A DNA stretch of 64,000 nt from Spirulina subsalsa PCC 9445 (GCF_000314005.1 NZ_JH980292.1:4376121-4440120); one strand, 5' to 3'; positions 1 to 9,450 are shown, numbered from the stretch's first letter. The notes: a model not told the origin generated them from the sequence alone. Program-made: numbers and translations.

Positions 1-127
1 ATTTAAAAGGGATGTTTTCCATGACCAAGACTTTGACAGAAAGCGGTTTTCATGGTTTCTAGCAATGTCGTTTAAATGACAAGCAGCTTAGGAGCGAGAA
101 ACTACAAGGTTTTAGGGATAAATCATT

Positions 128-145
128 AAAAAGGCTTGCCTTTTT
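128..145. terminator. Hairpin downstream of the chemosensory operon
   Basis: AAAAAGGC and GCCTTTTT form an 8-bp stem with a 2-nt loop. It lies just past the end of the last cheW gene, which reads leftward, and T-rich arms on both strands let it work in either direction. It sits inside a repeat-like stretch, so it may belong to the repeat rather than being a dedicated terminator. Confidence 0.5.
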
Positions 146-191
146 CCGACTCCCCCTTCCTGTTCCCCACCCGGAGCAAAGTTATTCAGCA
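131..191. repeat. Repeat copy ending in TTATTCAGCA
   Basis: The stretch from GCCTTTTTCCGACTCCC to TTATTCAGCA matches another at about 63437-63478, and the end motif also bounds an element at 14055-14287. Here the motif covers the stop codon and last codons of the adjacent cheW gene. It is probably one end of a small non-autonomous repeat. No transposase is attached. Confidence 0.5.
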
Positions 192-664
192 AGCCCTAAA
201 TAGGCCGGATTGAGATAAAAAATAATGCCCCCTTGTTCAGGATAAATCACTTGTTCAATGGCCTTTAGTTCTTGTTGGGTGTCATAGGAGGGAGGAAGGG
301 GGGCAAATTGAGGCCGGGGGATGTCTAAAACTTTGGGCATTTCAGTTAGGGGGATGCCGATATAATCCGGGGTAGTTTGACGGTGGGACCTTTGACAAAT
401 CAGGAGGTAAGGCGTAGCTGTCGGGGGGGGAACTTGGGGAAAAAGGGTCTGAAGATTGAGGAGGGTGATCACATCGTTTTGATACTTGACTAAACTATGG
501 CCGTTGTTCAGTTGTCCGTGGGGGGTAAAGTCGGTGACGATGCGCAAGACTTGTTCAATGGCGATCGCATATTGTTCAAAACCCCAGCCGAAAACCAGCA
601 CTTTCTGGGTCGGGATAGGGGTTTGTTGCTTTTTGGCTTGGAAGCGCCGCTTAAAGTCCGTCAT
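182..664 (-). CDS. CheW-like adaptor protein
   Basis: A 160-residue single-domain CheW-fold protein. CheW proteins bridge chemoreceptors and the CheA kinase at the cytoplasmic face of the membrane. The domain starts near residue 20 (KVLVFGWGFEQYAI), with a basic Gln-rich tail before it. It is the last gene of the operon, and its ATG lies inside the 3' end of the upstream cheA gene (14-bp overlap), which suggests translational coupling. The last residues (LGLAE, then stop) are encoded by a dispersed repeat, so the native C-terminus may have been altered by repeat insertion. A second CheW is encoded four genes earlier in the operon, so the two may serve different receptor or kinase contacts. 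Family assignment is firm; the exact role is inferred. Confidence 0.85.
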   Translation of the reverse strand: MTDFKRRFQAKKQQTPIPTQKVLVFGWGFEQYAIAIEQVLRIVTDFTPHGQLNNGHSLVKYQNDVITLLNLQTLFPQVPPPTATPYLLICQRSHRQTTPDYIGIPLTEMPKVLDIPRPQFAPLPPSYDTQQELKAIEQVIYPEQGGIIFYLNPAYLGLAE

Positions 665-3425
665 GGCTGAGAATTTCGCTCAAGGTGGCTAATAATTGCG
701 CCTCATTATAGGGCTTCGTGAAGTAGTGAACCGCCCCCAATTCGGTCGCCCGTTGTCGATGTTTGATGCCACTGCGAGAGGTCAACATAGCCACGGGAAT
801 CCGTCGGAATTGGGGGTGAGTTTTAAGCTGTTCGAGTAATTCAAAACCATCTAAACGGGGCATTTCAATATCTGCAATCATTAAATCACAGGCAACCCCC
901 CCTTGTAGTTTTTCCCAAGCCTCTTGGCCGTCTTTCGCTAACTCTACCTGATAGCGCGCCCGCTTTAAGGTCAGGGCGAGGAGTTGGCGGATGGTATAGG
1001 AATCATCCACCACGAGGATATGAGGGGCGCTGGGGGTGATGCGGGGGGTGTCGAGGGTAGAGACTTCCTGAATGGCAATTTCGGCCGGATTGTGGGGGTT
1101 AAAATCGGCAATCAGTTCATCAATATCCAAAATCAGAATCACGGAACCATCCCCTAAAATAGTCGTGCCGAGGAGGCCGTGGGGTTTCGGTAAGGGGGCG
1201 GGGAGGGGTTTGACGACAATTTCCTGTTGTCCGATAATTCGTTCTACGGCAATGGCTAAAATCCCCTCATCACAGGCTAACACCACCACGGGGATTTTAT
1301 CTTGGGTGAGGGGATCTGGGGAAGGTTCATCACTCAGGGGTAAGGCGTAGTGGATTAAGTCCTGTAAGCGCGTGAGACGGATAAATTCAGAACGCCACCC
1401 TAACATCGACTGGGTGCCGGCCATTTGTAAATCCTCGCCGTCAATATAGAGCAATTCTTCCACCGCATCGAGGGGAATGGCGAGGGTGTTGTGTTCCACC
1501 CGCACAAGGAGGGCGTTGGTAATGGAGAGGATAAGGGGCAATTTCAGGATGAAGGTGGTGCCTTTACCCTGTCGCGAGTCCAGTTTGACGCTGCCGCGCA
1601 CTTGACGGAGACTACTCCGCACGATATCTAAACCGACTCCTCGCCCGGATAGGGAGGTGGTGGTGTCGGTGGTGCTGAATCCGGGCCAGAAGAGGAGGTC
1701 ATAAAGATCCGTGAGGGGGAGGGATGGCGCTTGTTCAGGGGTGATGAATCCCTTGTTTATAGCGGTTTGCCGGATTTTTTCGGGATCAATTCCCCGGCCG
1801 TCATCCTGAATGGTAATAATGGTTTGCCCCCCTTGATGATAGGCGGCAATTTCAATCTGTCCGGTGGGGGGTTTACCTAATTTTGTCCGTTCTGGGGGGG
1901 GTTCGATCCCATGATCAAAGGCGTTGCGTAAGAGGTGTAACAGGGGCATCCGCAGGGCATCGACGAGACTTTCATCAATTTTGGTGTCTCGCCCTAATAA
2001 CAGCAGATTTACGTCTTTGTGGTGGAGGCGGCTAAGTTCTCGTAGGGCGCGGGAGAGGTGGTCTACACAGCGACTAAAGGGGACAACGCGCAGTTGAATC
2101 ACTTTAGCGCGTAATTGTTCGGTAATGCGTCGTAGTTGATCGGTGCTGTGGTCTAGTTGGCTGGCGAGTTCGTCGATTTTTCCGGCGGATTGGGCGATCG
2201 CACCTGTGGTTTCAATGACTGACTGAGCGGTACTATGGAACTCGCTGTATTCGTCCATTTCCAAGGGATCGAGGCCATGAATCGGGGCGTTTTTCGGGCG
2301 ATTTTCCCCCATTTCTCCCCCCGGAGTAACACTCAAACGATCATACTCCTCCCGCAGTTCACTGCCAAACTGATTTAACTCAAAAATACTGCGACGAATC
2401 CGTTTCGCTTCGGCTTTCAGTTGGGTTTCTTGGGCTTCTAATTGGGTGCGATTAATCACCAATTCTCCCACTAAATTGACTAACTCGGTTAAGTGTTCTA
2501 AATCTACCCGAATAGTGGGGCGTTGCCAAGGGGTAGAAGGGGCAGATTCTTCTAAAATAATGGGGGTCGTTTCTAGGGGTTGAATCGGTTCGGGAGTTGG
2601 GCGTTTTACAGTCATTTCAGCCCGGGATTTATGGGGCTTTTGCTCCACCAGTTCCCGGACAGTTACCCGCGCTTGTTCCTGTAAGATGGCTTGTCTGGCT
2701 TTTTCCAGTTCCTGGACAATTCTCCAGCCCCGTTGTTGAAATTCATCTAAACTTAAATCGGACTGTTCTAATAAGGCTTCGAGGGGGATTAAGAGTTCAC
2801 TAAATTTGTCAATTTGCAAAACCCCCGCCATGCCTGATAAGTTGTAGTAAATTTGGTTTAAGGCGCAGAGAGTTTTTTCTAAATCCTCTTCGGTAGCTTG
2901 GGAAACTTCGGTTTCAAAGCGGCTCAAAATGGGGACAATTTCTTGAGCAAAAATGGTCTGAACTAAGTCATTATTGAGGGGGCTTTCCCCTAACCAAGAT
3001 TCCTGTTCTTCTTCGCAAAATTCCTGTTCTAGGTGTTGTTTAATCTGCTCAAAAAGGGTTAGGGTTTGGGAATCGGGGGGTTGATGTTGGCTGGCCTGTT
3101 GGAGTAGAATTTTAAGTTGATCAATGCCCTGTAAAAGTTGGGTGAAGAGGTCTAAAGACAAATCGGCTAGATTAGTTTTATCTCGCAATAGGGCAAAGCT
3201 ATCCTCTAACAAGTGCGCTCCCTCTGAAAGGCAGTCAAAGCCAAACATCGCCGCCCCCCCTTTAATCGAATGAGCCGACCGGAACAGTCTTTTCACAGCC
3301 TCTAAGCGTTCCTCTACGGAGTCGCTTTCTTCCATTTTTAATAAGTCTTCTTCCATTCCTTGTAAAAGGTCTTGACTTTCTGCAAGAAATGTGTTTTCAA
3401 CTGTTTTAAGATCATCCTGGTTCAT
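651..3425 (-). CDS. cheA: Hybrid CheA histidine kinase with C-terminal receiver (PixL/PilL type)
   Basis: A 924-residue core kinase of a chemosensory array. Hpt domain at residues 1-110 with phosphorylatable His52 (AHSIKGG). A second Hpt-like segment at about 150-250 has lost the histidine: YYNLSGMAG stands where the HSIKGG motif should be. Dimerisation domain about 305-450; HATPase about 480-632 with N box (LLRNAFDHG), G1 (DDGRGID) and G2 (GRGVGLD); CheW-like domain about 636-775; receiver 802-924 with Asp852 (IADIEMP). This layout is that of cyanobacterial PixL/PilL kinases, which control type IV pilus phototaxis. The gene follows the MCP after about 350 bp of repeats and overlaps the final cheW by 14 bp. 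Confidence 0.95.
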   Translation of the reverse strand: MNQDDLKTVENTFLAESQDLLQGMEEDLLKMEESDSVEERLEAVKRLFRSAHSIKGGAAMFGFDCLSEGAHLLEDSFALLRDKTNLADLSLDLFTQLLQGIDQLKILLQQASQHQPPDSQTLTLFEQIKQHLEQEFCEEEQESWLGESPLNNDLVQTIFAQEIVPILSRFETEVSQATEEDLEKTLCALNQIYYNLSGMAGVLQIDKFSELLIPLEALLEQSDLSLDEFQQRGWRIVQELEKARQAILQEQARVTVRELVEQKPHKSRAEMTVKRPTPEPIQPLETTPIILEESAPSTPWQRPTIRVDLEHLTELVNLVGELVINRTQLEAQETQLKAEAKRIRRSIFELNQFGSELREEYDRLSVTPGGEMGENRPKNAPIHGLDPLEMDEYSEFHSTAQSVIETTGAIAQSAGKIDELASQLDHSTDQLRRITEQLRAKVIQLRVVPFSRCVDHLSRALRELSRLHHKDVNLLLLGRDTKIDESLVDALRMPLLHLLRNAFDHGIEPPPERTKLGKPPTGQIEIAAYHQGGQTIITIQDDGRGIDPEKIRQTAINKGFITPEQAPSLPLTDLYDLLFWPGFSTTDTTTSLSGRGVGLDIVRSSLRQVRGSVKLDSRQGKGTTFILKLPLILSITNALLVRVEHNTLAIPLDAVEELLYIDGEDLQMAGTQSMLGWRSEFIRLTRLQDLIHYALPLSDEPSPDPLTQDKIPVVVLACDEGILAIAVERIIGQQEIVVKPLPAPLPKPHGLLGTTILGDGSVILILDIDELIADFNPHNPAEIAIQEVSTLDTPRITPSAPHILVVDDSYTIRQLLALTLKRARYQVELAKDGQEAWEKLQGGVACDLMIADIEMPRLDGFELLEQLKTHPQFRRIPVAMLTSRSGIKHRQRATELGAVHYFTKPYNEAQLLATLSEILSHDGL

Positions 3426-3430
3426 TGTGT

Positions 3431-3694
3431 TATTTCGCAGCCAATCTTTAGATAAATTTGTTGGGTTTCGCTATCGCTTCACCCAACCTACAAGAGACTA
3501 CATTAGGGGGCATTTTGTTATTTCAAACCCAATCTTTAGATAAATTTGTTGGGTTTCGCTATCGCTTCATCCAACCTACAAGAGACTATATTAGGGGGCA
3601 TTTTGTTATTTTACAGCCAATCTTTAGATGAGTTTGTTGGGTTTCGCTATCGCTTCACCCAACCTACAAGAGACTACACTAGGGGTTATTGAAT
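3431..3694. repeat. Three tandem copies of an 88-bp hairpin repeat
   Basis: Three near-identical units with a period of exactly 88 bp fill the gap between the MCP and cheA genes. The core contains inverted arms GTTGGGT and ACCCAAC around a TTCGCTATCGCTTC loop, a hairpin repeat common in cyanobacterial genomes. Units differ by a few substitutions only. Because it lies inside an operon, the transcript would carry three stem-loops that could affect readthrough or mRNA stability between the two genes. Confidence 0.85.
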
Positions 3695-3781
3695 AAGTCC
3701 GGGGGGAGGGGGGAATTTATAATTGATAATTATTCCCCATTTCCTATTCCCTATTCCCTGTTCCCTTTTCCCTATCTAGAG
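3695..3781. repeat. Low-complexity TTCCC-rich tract
   Basis: After a short TTGAATAAGTCC motif related to the end motif of the other dispersed repeats here, the sequence is made of CTATTCCC/CTGTTCCC-type short units up to the MCP stop codon. No coding potential is seen. Confidence 0.6.
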
Positions 3782-5578
3782 TTAAGATTGAAACTTAGTC
3801 ACAGACCGTTGTAACTCTTTGACCGCACTCCCCAAACTATCTAAAGAATGGGTGACAGTTTGCACCTTTTGGGTTGTATTTAACGCAATCCGATTTACCC
3901 CTCCCATCGTGCCGGAAATTTCCTCCGCAAAAACCACCTGACGACTGGCCGCTTGGGTAATATGTTGAATTAAACCATTCATTTCTCGACTCACCTCAAT
4001 AATTTGACTTAAATGAGTCTTGGCTTGCGCCGCTAATTGCGTCCCTTCTACCACCTCCTGAGTCCCCGTTTCCATTGCCTCCATTACGCTGCCGATTTCC
4101 TTCTGAATCGCCCCCACAATCTCAGAAATCTCCTCCGTCGCTTCAGCAGAACGTTCCGCTAACTTACGCACCTCCTCCGCCACTACCGCAAAGCCTAATC
4201 CCTGTTCCCCCGCCCTTGCCGCTTCAATGGTGGCATTCAAGGCCAACAAATTAGTCTGGGAGGCAATTTGAGAAATAGACGTGACAATTTTCCCCACCTG
4301 TTGGGAAGACTCCCCGAGGCGCTTCATCATCTTAGCTGTATCAGCAATGGTGCGCCGCAACTCATTAATCCCTTGTACAGCGCGGTCTACCGCCTCTCCC
4401 CCTGCTTCGGCGGTGCTGGCCGACTCTTGGGCTACTTCCGAGGCCCGTTGTGCCGCGTTAGAGACTTCCTTAATCGAGGCCACCATCTGTTCTACTTGTT
4501 CTAAAGATGCCTCAATTTGCGTGGCTTGAACCGTGGCTTGGTCCACTAACTGGGATGTATTGCTAATAGAATCCGACACCCCTTGATTCACGTCTGCGGC
4601 TAATTTTTGAATTCCATTAACCACCTTGCGCAACTCACTAACTAAATAATTAAAGGAGTCAGCCACAGCCCCTAAAATATCATTGGTCACTTGCGCCCGA
4701 ACGGTTAAGTCCCCTCGCGCTGCCCCTTTAATTTCACCTAATAATTTAACCACTTGTTGGGTTAAAGACTCTGCTTCTGCTTGCCGTTCAGTGGCAATTT
4801 TTTCTAAGCGTCTTTCGGCTTCTTTCCGCTCACTCACATCAATTCCCATCACCGCCACTAAAACTGAACCATCACTATCTTGGAAGGGATAGTGATGGAT
4901 TTGATACTGTTTCTGATTGCTGGGATTTTGCCACTCCCACATCTGGGCTTGTTGGCTGGTTATCACTTGTTGGGTGCGACTTTCGGCGGGCGGTTTATTG
5001 GTGCTGCTGCCGAACTCTTCCCGAAACTGCCGATTGGTAAAATTAACCTGATTATCTGCTCCTTCTAAATAAAAAAAGGCGGGTAAACCATCTAGTAAGG
5101 AAAAAAGCCGTTCTCGCTCTAGTTTTAAGGCAATTTCTGCTTTTTCCCGTTCCAAAACTTCTTTCTGTAACACCTCATTAAGGGCTTCTAATTCGGCGGG
5201 ACTTTTAAAGGATAAGGCTTGAGGTAAAAATGGCACCATCTCAAAGGCTGTATAGACGGAAACGAGGGCGCAAAACCCTTTGATGCCTCCCGAAATCCAA
5301 TAGTTGGGAAACCACAATGTCCAAATCCCCATAACGTGAGTCAGTCCACAGGAGATAATGAAAACTCCGAACAGTAGAATTAAGCGAGAAAAGGGTAAAT
5401 CTGTGCGTTTTCTCACGAAATAAATTAACAGGATGGGGATGGAAAAATAGGAGAGGGCAATTAGGGCATCTGAGAGAAGGTGTAAACTGATGAGTTGAGG
5501 TTTCCAGAGAAAGCACAGTCCATGGGGCATAAATTCCCCACCGAAAAAGGAGTTCACGTTTTCAATCAAATCACTCAT
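3782..5578 (-). CDS. Methyl-accepting chemotaxis protein with N-terminal ethylene-receptor-type domain
   Basis: A 598-residue chemoreceptor. Residues about 25-120 form three membrane helices that align without gaps to the ethylene-binding domain of plant ETR1: Asp37, Tyr44, Pro48, Ile74, Cys77 and His81 match ETR1 Asp25, Tyr32, Pro36, Ile62 and the Cu(I) ligands Cys65 and His69 (motif CGLTH). A PAS-like segment follows (about 150-250), then a HAMP-like linker (about 270-330) and a full MCP signalling domain with the hairpin signature [11 protein letters not shown] and [15 protein letters not shown]. It sits between cheW and cheA, so it should be the receptor of this array. Binding of copper and ethylene is predicted from residues and untested; related cyanobacterial domains also occur in histidine kinases. 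Confidence 0.9.
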   Translation of the reverse strand: MSDLIENVNSFFGGEFMPHGLCFLWKPQLISLHLLSDALIALSYFSIPILLIYFVRKRTDLPFSRLILLFGVFIISCGLTHVMGIWTLWFPNYWISGGIKGFCALVSVYTAFEMVPFLPQALSFKSPAELEALNEVLQKEVLEREKAEIALKLERERLFSLLDGLPAFFYLEGADNQVNFTNRQFREEFGSSTNKPPAESRTQQVITSQQAQMWEWQNPSNQKQYQIHHYPFQDSDGSVLVAVMGIDVSERKEAERRLEKIATERQAEAESLTQQVVKLLGEIKGAARGDLTVRAQVTNDILGAVADSFNYLVSELRKVVNGIQKLAADVNQGVSDSISNTSQLVDQATVQATQIEASLEQVEQMVASIKEVSNAAQRASEVAQESASTAEAGGEAVDRAVQGINELRRTIADTAKMMKRLGESSQQVGKIVTSISQIASQTNLLALNATIEAARAGEQGLGFAVVAEEVRKLAERSAEATEEISEIVGAIQKEIGSVMEAMETGTQEVVEGTQLAAQAKTHLSQIIEVSREMNGLIQHITQAASRQVVFAEEISGTMGGVNRIALNTTQKVQTVTHSLDSLGSAVKELQRSVTKFQS

Positions 5579-5592
5579 TCTGCTTTTAAGGA

Positions 5593-6072
5593 TTAGGTAT
5601 TGGATAGGAATTTTTGGGCGATCGCTTCAGATTCGAGTATCATCAACAAACGATGATGATGATCATAGAGTCCTCGTAAAATGGGGACTAATGCTTCCCC
5701 AACTTCTAAGTGGGAGACGATTTGTTCTGGGTGCAAACTCTGCACTCCCTCGACTTGGGCAACAGCAATCCCCATACGGATTCTGGGCAGTTGCACGTCT
5801 TGGGGGTGAGGCAATTCCACCACCAAAATTCGCGCCTCTTCATCCTGACGTTTTACCGCTTCTTCCCCTATAAAGCAACCGAAATCTGTGACTGTAATAA
5901 TCTCTCCCCGCAAATTAGTTAAACCTAAAACAAAAGTCAGGGTATTGGGAACGGGGGTAATGGTTTGTGCAGAAAGTTTTAAAACTTCGCGGACGGCTTT
6001 TAGTTCAATGGCAAAGGCGCTTTGTCCTTGGGTAAACAGGACATACTGTTGCGGAGAACTAACTATAGTCAC
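5593..6072 (-). CDS. CheW-like adaptor protein (PixI/PilI type)
   Basis: A 159-residue CheW-domain protein covering the whole fold: [15 protein letters not shown] at the N-terminus, then [16 protein letters not shown], a segment highly typical of CheW. The start is GTG at 6072, preceded by GAGGT six bases upstream; no better ATG exists. It lies 14 bp upstream of the MCP gene and after two response regulators, matching the cyanobacterial order PixG-H-I-J-L. It should couple the ethylene-receptor-type MCP to the CheA hybrid. It differs from the CheW at the end of the operon, so two adaptors serve the array. Confidence 0.9.
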   Translation of the reverse strand: MTIVSSPQQYVLFTQGQSAFAIELKAVREVLKLSAQTITPVPNTLTFVLGLTNLRGEIITVTDFGCFIGEEAVKRQDEEARILVVELPHPQDVQLPRIRMGIAVAQVEGVQSLHPEQIVSHLEVGEALVPILRGLYDHHHRLLMILESEAIAQKFLSNT

Positions 6073-6128
6073 TTGACCTCACTTACAAGATTTTTGTGTT
6101 ACTATAGCAAACCTTGCCCAGAAATGCT

Positions 6129-6497
6129 TTAAGCCATTAACAAGCGATTAACAATTTCCCGTAATTGTTGGGGGTCAAAGGGTTTAGAGACGTAAGCATC
6201 TGCTCCTAAATCCATTCCCCAAGTTTTATCAATTTCTGTGTTTTTTTGAGAGCAAAAAACAACCGGAAGTTTTTCCGTTTTTGGATTACTTCGAATCTCA
6301 CGAATAACCTCAAAACCATTAATTTTAGGCATAATTACATCTAAAATTACTAGATCTGGATTTTCTTGTTCAATTAAACTTAAAGCCTGATCTCCGTCTT
6401 TTGCCTGTAAAACATGATAATTTTCAGGGGAAAAAGCTTGAGCTATAGCGGCTAATTCAGCCGTCAAATCATCAACAATTAAAATTTTAGGTTTCAT
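6129..6497 (-). CDS. CheY-like response regulator (PixH/PilH type)
   Basis: A 122-residue stand-alone receiver. Acidic pair DD near residue 8-9, phosphoacceptor in VILDVIMP, conserved Lys in YVSKPFDP. Its ATG overlaps the stop of the preceding receiver gene (ATGA overlap), so the two are co-translated. In PixG/PixH and PilG/PilH pairs one receiver signals to the pilus motor and the other tunes or drains phosphate; which is which cannot be told from sequence. A small gap of about 55 bp separates it from cheW. Confidence 0.92.
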   Translation of the reverse strand: MKPKILIVDDLTAELAAIAQAFSPENYHVLQAKDGDQALSLIEQENPDLVILDVIMPKINGFEVIREIRSNPKTEKLPVVFCSQKNTEIDKTWGMDLGADAYVSKPFDPQQLREIVNRLLMA

Positions 6498-6913
6498 ATT
6501 CTGGTGGCTTGGGGCATTAATGTTTCAACCGTTTTAAGAAGGTGTTGGGGATCAAAGGGTTTAGTTAAATATTCCGATGCACCCGCCATTTTTCCCTCTA
6601 GCTTGTCCGATAAGCTATTCCGCGATGTCACCATAATAATGGGTAAATTTTTATACAAGGCATTCTTCCGAATAATACGGCAAAGTTCTAATCCATCAAC
6701 CCCCGGCAAAGAAATATCTAATAGCATTAAATTTACTTTCTCGTGGTACAGAATTCCTAGGGCTTCCACTGTATTACTGGCTGTAAAAACCTGATATTTT
6801 TTCTTAAGAATCTGTCGGATCAAGTCTTGGATGGCAACACTATCATCAACCGCTAATACTTTATATACCATCAAATCAGAGGATTGCTCAGGGGGTTTTG
6901 TCATTGGACTCAT
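6494..6913 (-). CDS. CheY-like response regulator (PixG/PilG type), first gene of the operon
   Basis: A receiver domain of about 125 residues after a short N-terminal extension (MSPMTKPPEQSSDL). Motifs: VDDS, phosphoacceptor in LLDISLPG, Lys in YLTKPFDP. I chose the ATG at 6913 because GAGGT lies nine bases upstream; an in-frame GTG at 6964 would add 17 unconserved residues. It opens the operon that runs to position 182. Compared with large cyanobacterial PatA/PixG proteins it lacks a PATAN output domain, so its output must be by direct protein contact. Confidence 0.88.
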   Translation of the reverse strand: MSPMTKPPEQSSDLMVYKVLAVDDSVAIQDLIRQILKKKYQVFTASNTVEALGILYHEKVNLMLLDISLPGVDGLELCRIIRKNALYKNLPIIMVTSRNSLSDKLEGKMAGASEYLTKPFDPQHLLKTVETLMPQATRI

Positions 6914-7420
6914 AATTTTCTTACCTCTTGATGAGAACTCCTTCAAGGACGGAAAAATACTCACTACATCCCATAAACTCTAGCCTTTTCATCATACAAG
7001 ACTTTACTATGAATTGTGAATTATATTTAGGCTTTTTTACAAAAATTTAGTATGTTTTTATACTTTATTGAGCATGAAGGGATGAGGAGCAGTCAGGATA
7101 GGGAGAGACAATCTGTTACCGTGGCTGAAATAGGGGGGCAATATTAGATGTCTGTAGAGTACACCTTGTTAGATTTGTTGCTAGGATGGGTTTTGAGTCG
7201 GTTTAGCTAGTGGGTTGCTGAGTTTTTGTCTAAGCAATATGGGGATTGTGCCTAGGGTGAAGTTTCTTCTAGGGACAGTTATCATAGATTTAAAAATAGC
7301 AGTGGGGATGTATTTTCTGCACTCGCAACAGTTCAACTTGTTTGATTCAAGAGGTGAGGGTAGCATCTGCAAATCAGTAGTACAATCGTGGGGAGCTTGT
7401 TGGATGGGGAGGAGTCTTTG
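6914..7420. other. Divergent intergenic region
   Basis: About 500 bp between the leftward chemosensory operon and the rightward tpsB gene. It is AT-rich near 6990-7070 and must hold promoters for both directions, but I could not assign -10/-35 boxes with confidence. Open frames here have no support from composition or ribosome-binding sites. Confidence 0.5.
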
Positions 7421-9283
7421 ATGAAATTTGCTACTAATGATTTAGCCCGGAATCAGTCCCTCTTTTCTCGTTTCTCACCAGGAGCGGTTTTGCTAATTAC
7501 TGGATTATGGTGGGGAGTGCCGTTAAAGAGTGTAAGTTACGGGGCTACGTTTTTCTCTGAAGAGATAGAAAACAATCTGATCAGTAAACCTGTTTTGCAA
7601 GCGAAAACGGCGGATCTTTTTCGTCTACAATTGTCACAGCTTCCTACTTTTTCGCAGGGGCAAAATGATAACCAAGACCGTTTTATCCAACCGCCTCCCA
7701 CTCCTTTAGAACCCCTTGAGCCAGATTCGGAGGGAATTACACCCCAGGAGGATGCTCCGCCCCCCCCCGTCACGACTCCTCAACCGATGGAGGGGGATAT
7801 TGAGGTGAATTCTATCTCTTTAGAAGGGAGTAGTATTTTCTCCCCGGAGGATTTCGCGGAGAGTTTTCGCCCGTTTATTGGCCAGCGTGTGAGTATGGAG
7901 TCCCTGCAACAGTTGGGGGATTTGGTGACGGAACGTTATTTAGAATTGGGTTATATTACGTCTCGGGCGGTTTTGGATTCGGATTCTGTTGCGGGGGGGA
8001 ATATTCGCTTGCAGGTTGTGGAGGGGGGGATTGAGGAAATCCAAGTGGAGGGACTTCGGCGACTCAAACCTCACTATATTCGCCGTCGTGTGGCTTTGGG
8101 GGCGCGAACGCCTCTCAATACGGCCGATTTAGAGAATCAATTACGACTGTTGCGGGCGGATACGCTGTTAGATAATGTGGAGGCGAGTTTACGCACGGGG
8201 ACGCAAGCGGGGCAGAGTATTTTAGTGGTGCGGGTGACGGAGGCGAGTAATTTTCGGGGGACGGCGTTTAGTGATAATTTTTCTCCGGCTAGTGTGGGGT
8301 CGGAACGGATTGGGACGCGGTTGAATTATTATAATTTGTCGGGTTTGGGGGATGTGTTGGGGGTGGAGTTTACGCGCACGGCACAGGGGGGGTCAAATAC
8401 GTTGGATTGGAATTATCGTATCCCGGTTAATGCGATGAATGGCACGTTTCAGGTGCGCAATTCGTTTAATACGAATCAGGTTATTCTGAGTACGGATATT
8501 TTTGATATTCGGGGCAATACACAACTGTATGAGTTGAGTTTTCGCCAACCTTTGGTACGGAGTCCTCGGGAGGAGTTTGCTTTGTCGTTGGGGTTTACTT
8601 ATCAACAGGGACAGACGTTTACGATTTTTGGTCCGACTCCTATTGGCATTGGGGCTGAGGAGGATGGCCGCACGAGAACCAGTGTGATTAAGTTTGGGCA
8701 GGATTACACGCGACGGGATGCTCAGGGGGCTTGGGCGCTGCGATCGCAATTTAGTTTCGGGGTGGATGGGTTGAATGCTACGGTGAACCCCAATCCTATC
8801 CCGGATACTCGCTTTGTCAGCTGGTTGGGGCAAATCCAACGGGTTCAAGTGGTTAACCCCAATTACTTTATTATTGCAGGGTTAGATTTACAATGGGCTT
8901 CTACTCCCCTGCTACCGTCTCAGCAGTTTGTCGTAGGGGGTGGGCAGTCGGTGCGGGGCTATCGCCAAAATGTCCGCACGGGGGACAATGGTTTGCGTTT
9001 TTCGCTGGAGAATCGCTTCACGGTGTTACGGGATGAGGGGGGAGATCCCACGTTAATCCTCGCTCCTTTTGCAGATGTGGGTTATGTCTGGAATAACAGT
9101 AATAATCTCATCGGGCCGGTGGATCAAGGGTTTATTGCTGGGGTGGGTGTGAGTTTGTTGTGGCAACCGATCTCGGGGTTAAATATCCGCTTGGATTATG
9201 GTTATCCTCTGATTCAACTGCGCGATCGCGGCAATAATGCCCAAGATAGTGGCCTGTACTTTAATGTGATCTTACAGTTTTAA
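7421..9283 (+). CDS. Two-partner secretion transporter, TpsB (ShlB/FhaC/HecB family)
   Basis: An outer-membrane pore of about 620 residues. N-terminal export signal with a hydrophobic stretch (AVLLITGLWWGVPL), a Pro-rich linker, two POTRA domains (from about IEVNSISLEGS to VVRVTEAS), then a 16-strand-type beta barrel containing VGGGQSVRGYRQN, the conserved VRGY motif, and a terminal Phe. TpsB proteins move large TpsA exoproteins across the outer membrane. I chose ATG 7421 because GGGGAGGAG lies seven bases upstream; an in-frame GTG exists at 7388. The only TpsA in the window is the CHAT exoprotein 40 kb away, a plausible but unproven client. It stands alone; a strong terminator follows. Confidence 0.9.
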   Translation: MKFATNDLARNQSLFSRFSPGAVLLITGLWWGVPLKSVSYGATFFSEEIENNLISKPVLQAKTADLFRLQLSQLPTFSQGQNDNQDRFIQPPPTPLEPLEPDSEGITPQEDAPPPPVTTPQPMEGDIEVNSISLEGSSIFSPEDFAESFRPFIGQRVSMESLQQLGDLVTERYLELGYITSRAVLDSDSVAGGNIRLQVVEGGIEEIQVEGLRRLKPHYIRRRVALGARTPLNTADLENQLRLLRADTLLDNVEASLRTGTQAGQSILVVRVTEASNFRGTAFSDNFSPASVGSERIGTRLNYYNLSGLGDVLGVEFTRTAQGGSNTLDWNYRIPVNAMNGTFQVRNSFNTNQVILSTDIFDIRGNTQLYELSFRQPLVRSPREEFALSLGFTYQQGQTFTIFGPTPIGIGAEEDGRTRTSVIKFGQDYTRRDAQGAWALRSQFSFGVDGLNATVNPNPIPDTRFVSWLGQIQRVQVVNPNYFIIAGLDLQWASTPLLPSQQFVVGGGQSVRGYRQNVRTGDNGLRFSLENRFTVLRDEGGDPTLILAPFADVGYVWNNSNNLIGPVDQGFIAGVGVSLLWQPISGLNIRLDYGYPLIQLRDRGNNAQDSGLYFNVILQF

Positions 9284-9450
9284 GCCTTAACTCACAATTT
9301 AGGGATTTGAGGATGGGGGGTGTTACCCCCTTTCTATAACAAAAGATTTCTGAATTGTCAAGGGCAGAAAGGGGATTGAATCCCCGTGAAATCTCCCTTG
9401 GCCAAAAGGGCAAGATCGGTCATTATGGGGGTACCATAATTAAACCCACT

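Noticed and set aside
3431-3694. Possible CRISPR array
   Set aside because: Whole 88-bp units repeat, including what would be spacers. There are no unique spacers and no cas genes.
7215-7421. 68-codon frame before tpsB
   Set aside because: No ribosome-binding site or family resemblance; it is the leader of tpsB.
9365-9415. GGGGATTGAATCCCC resembling part of a CRISPR repeat
   Set aside because: It occurs once, as a short palindrome, with no repeat-spacer pattern.
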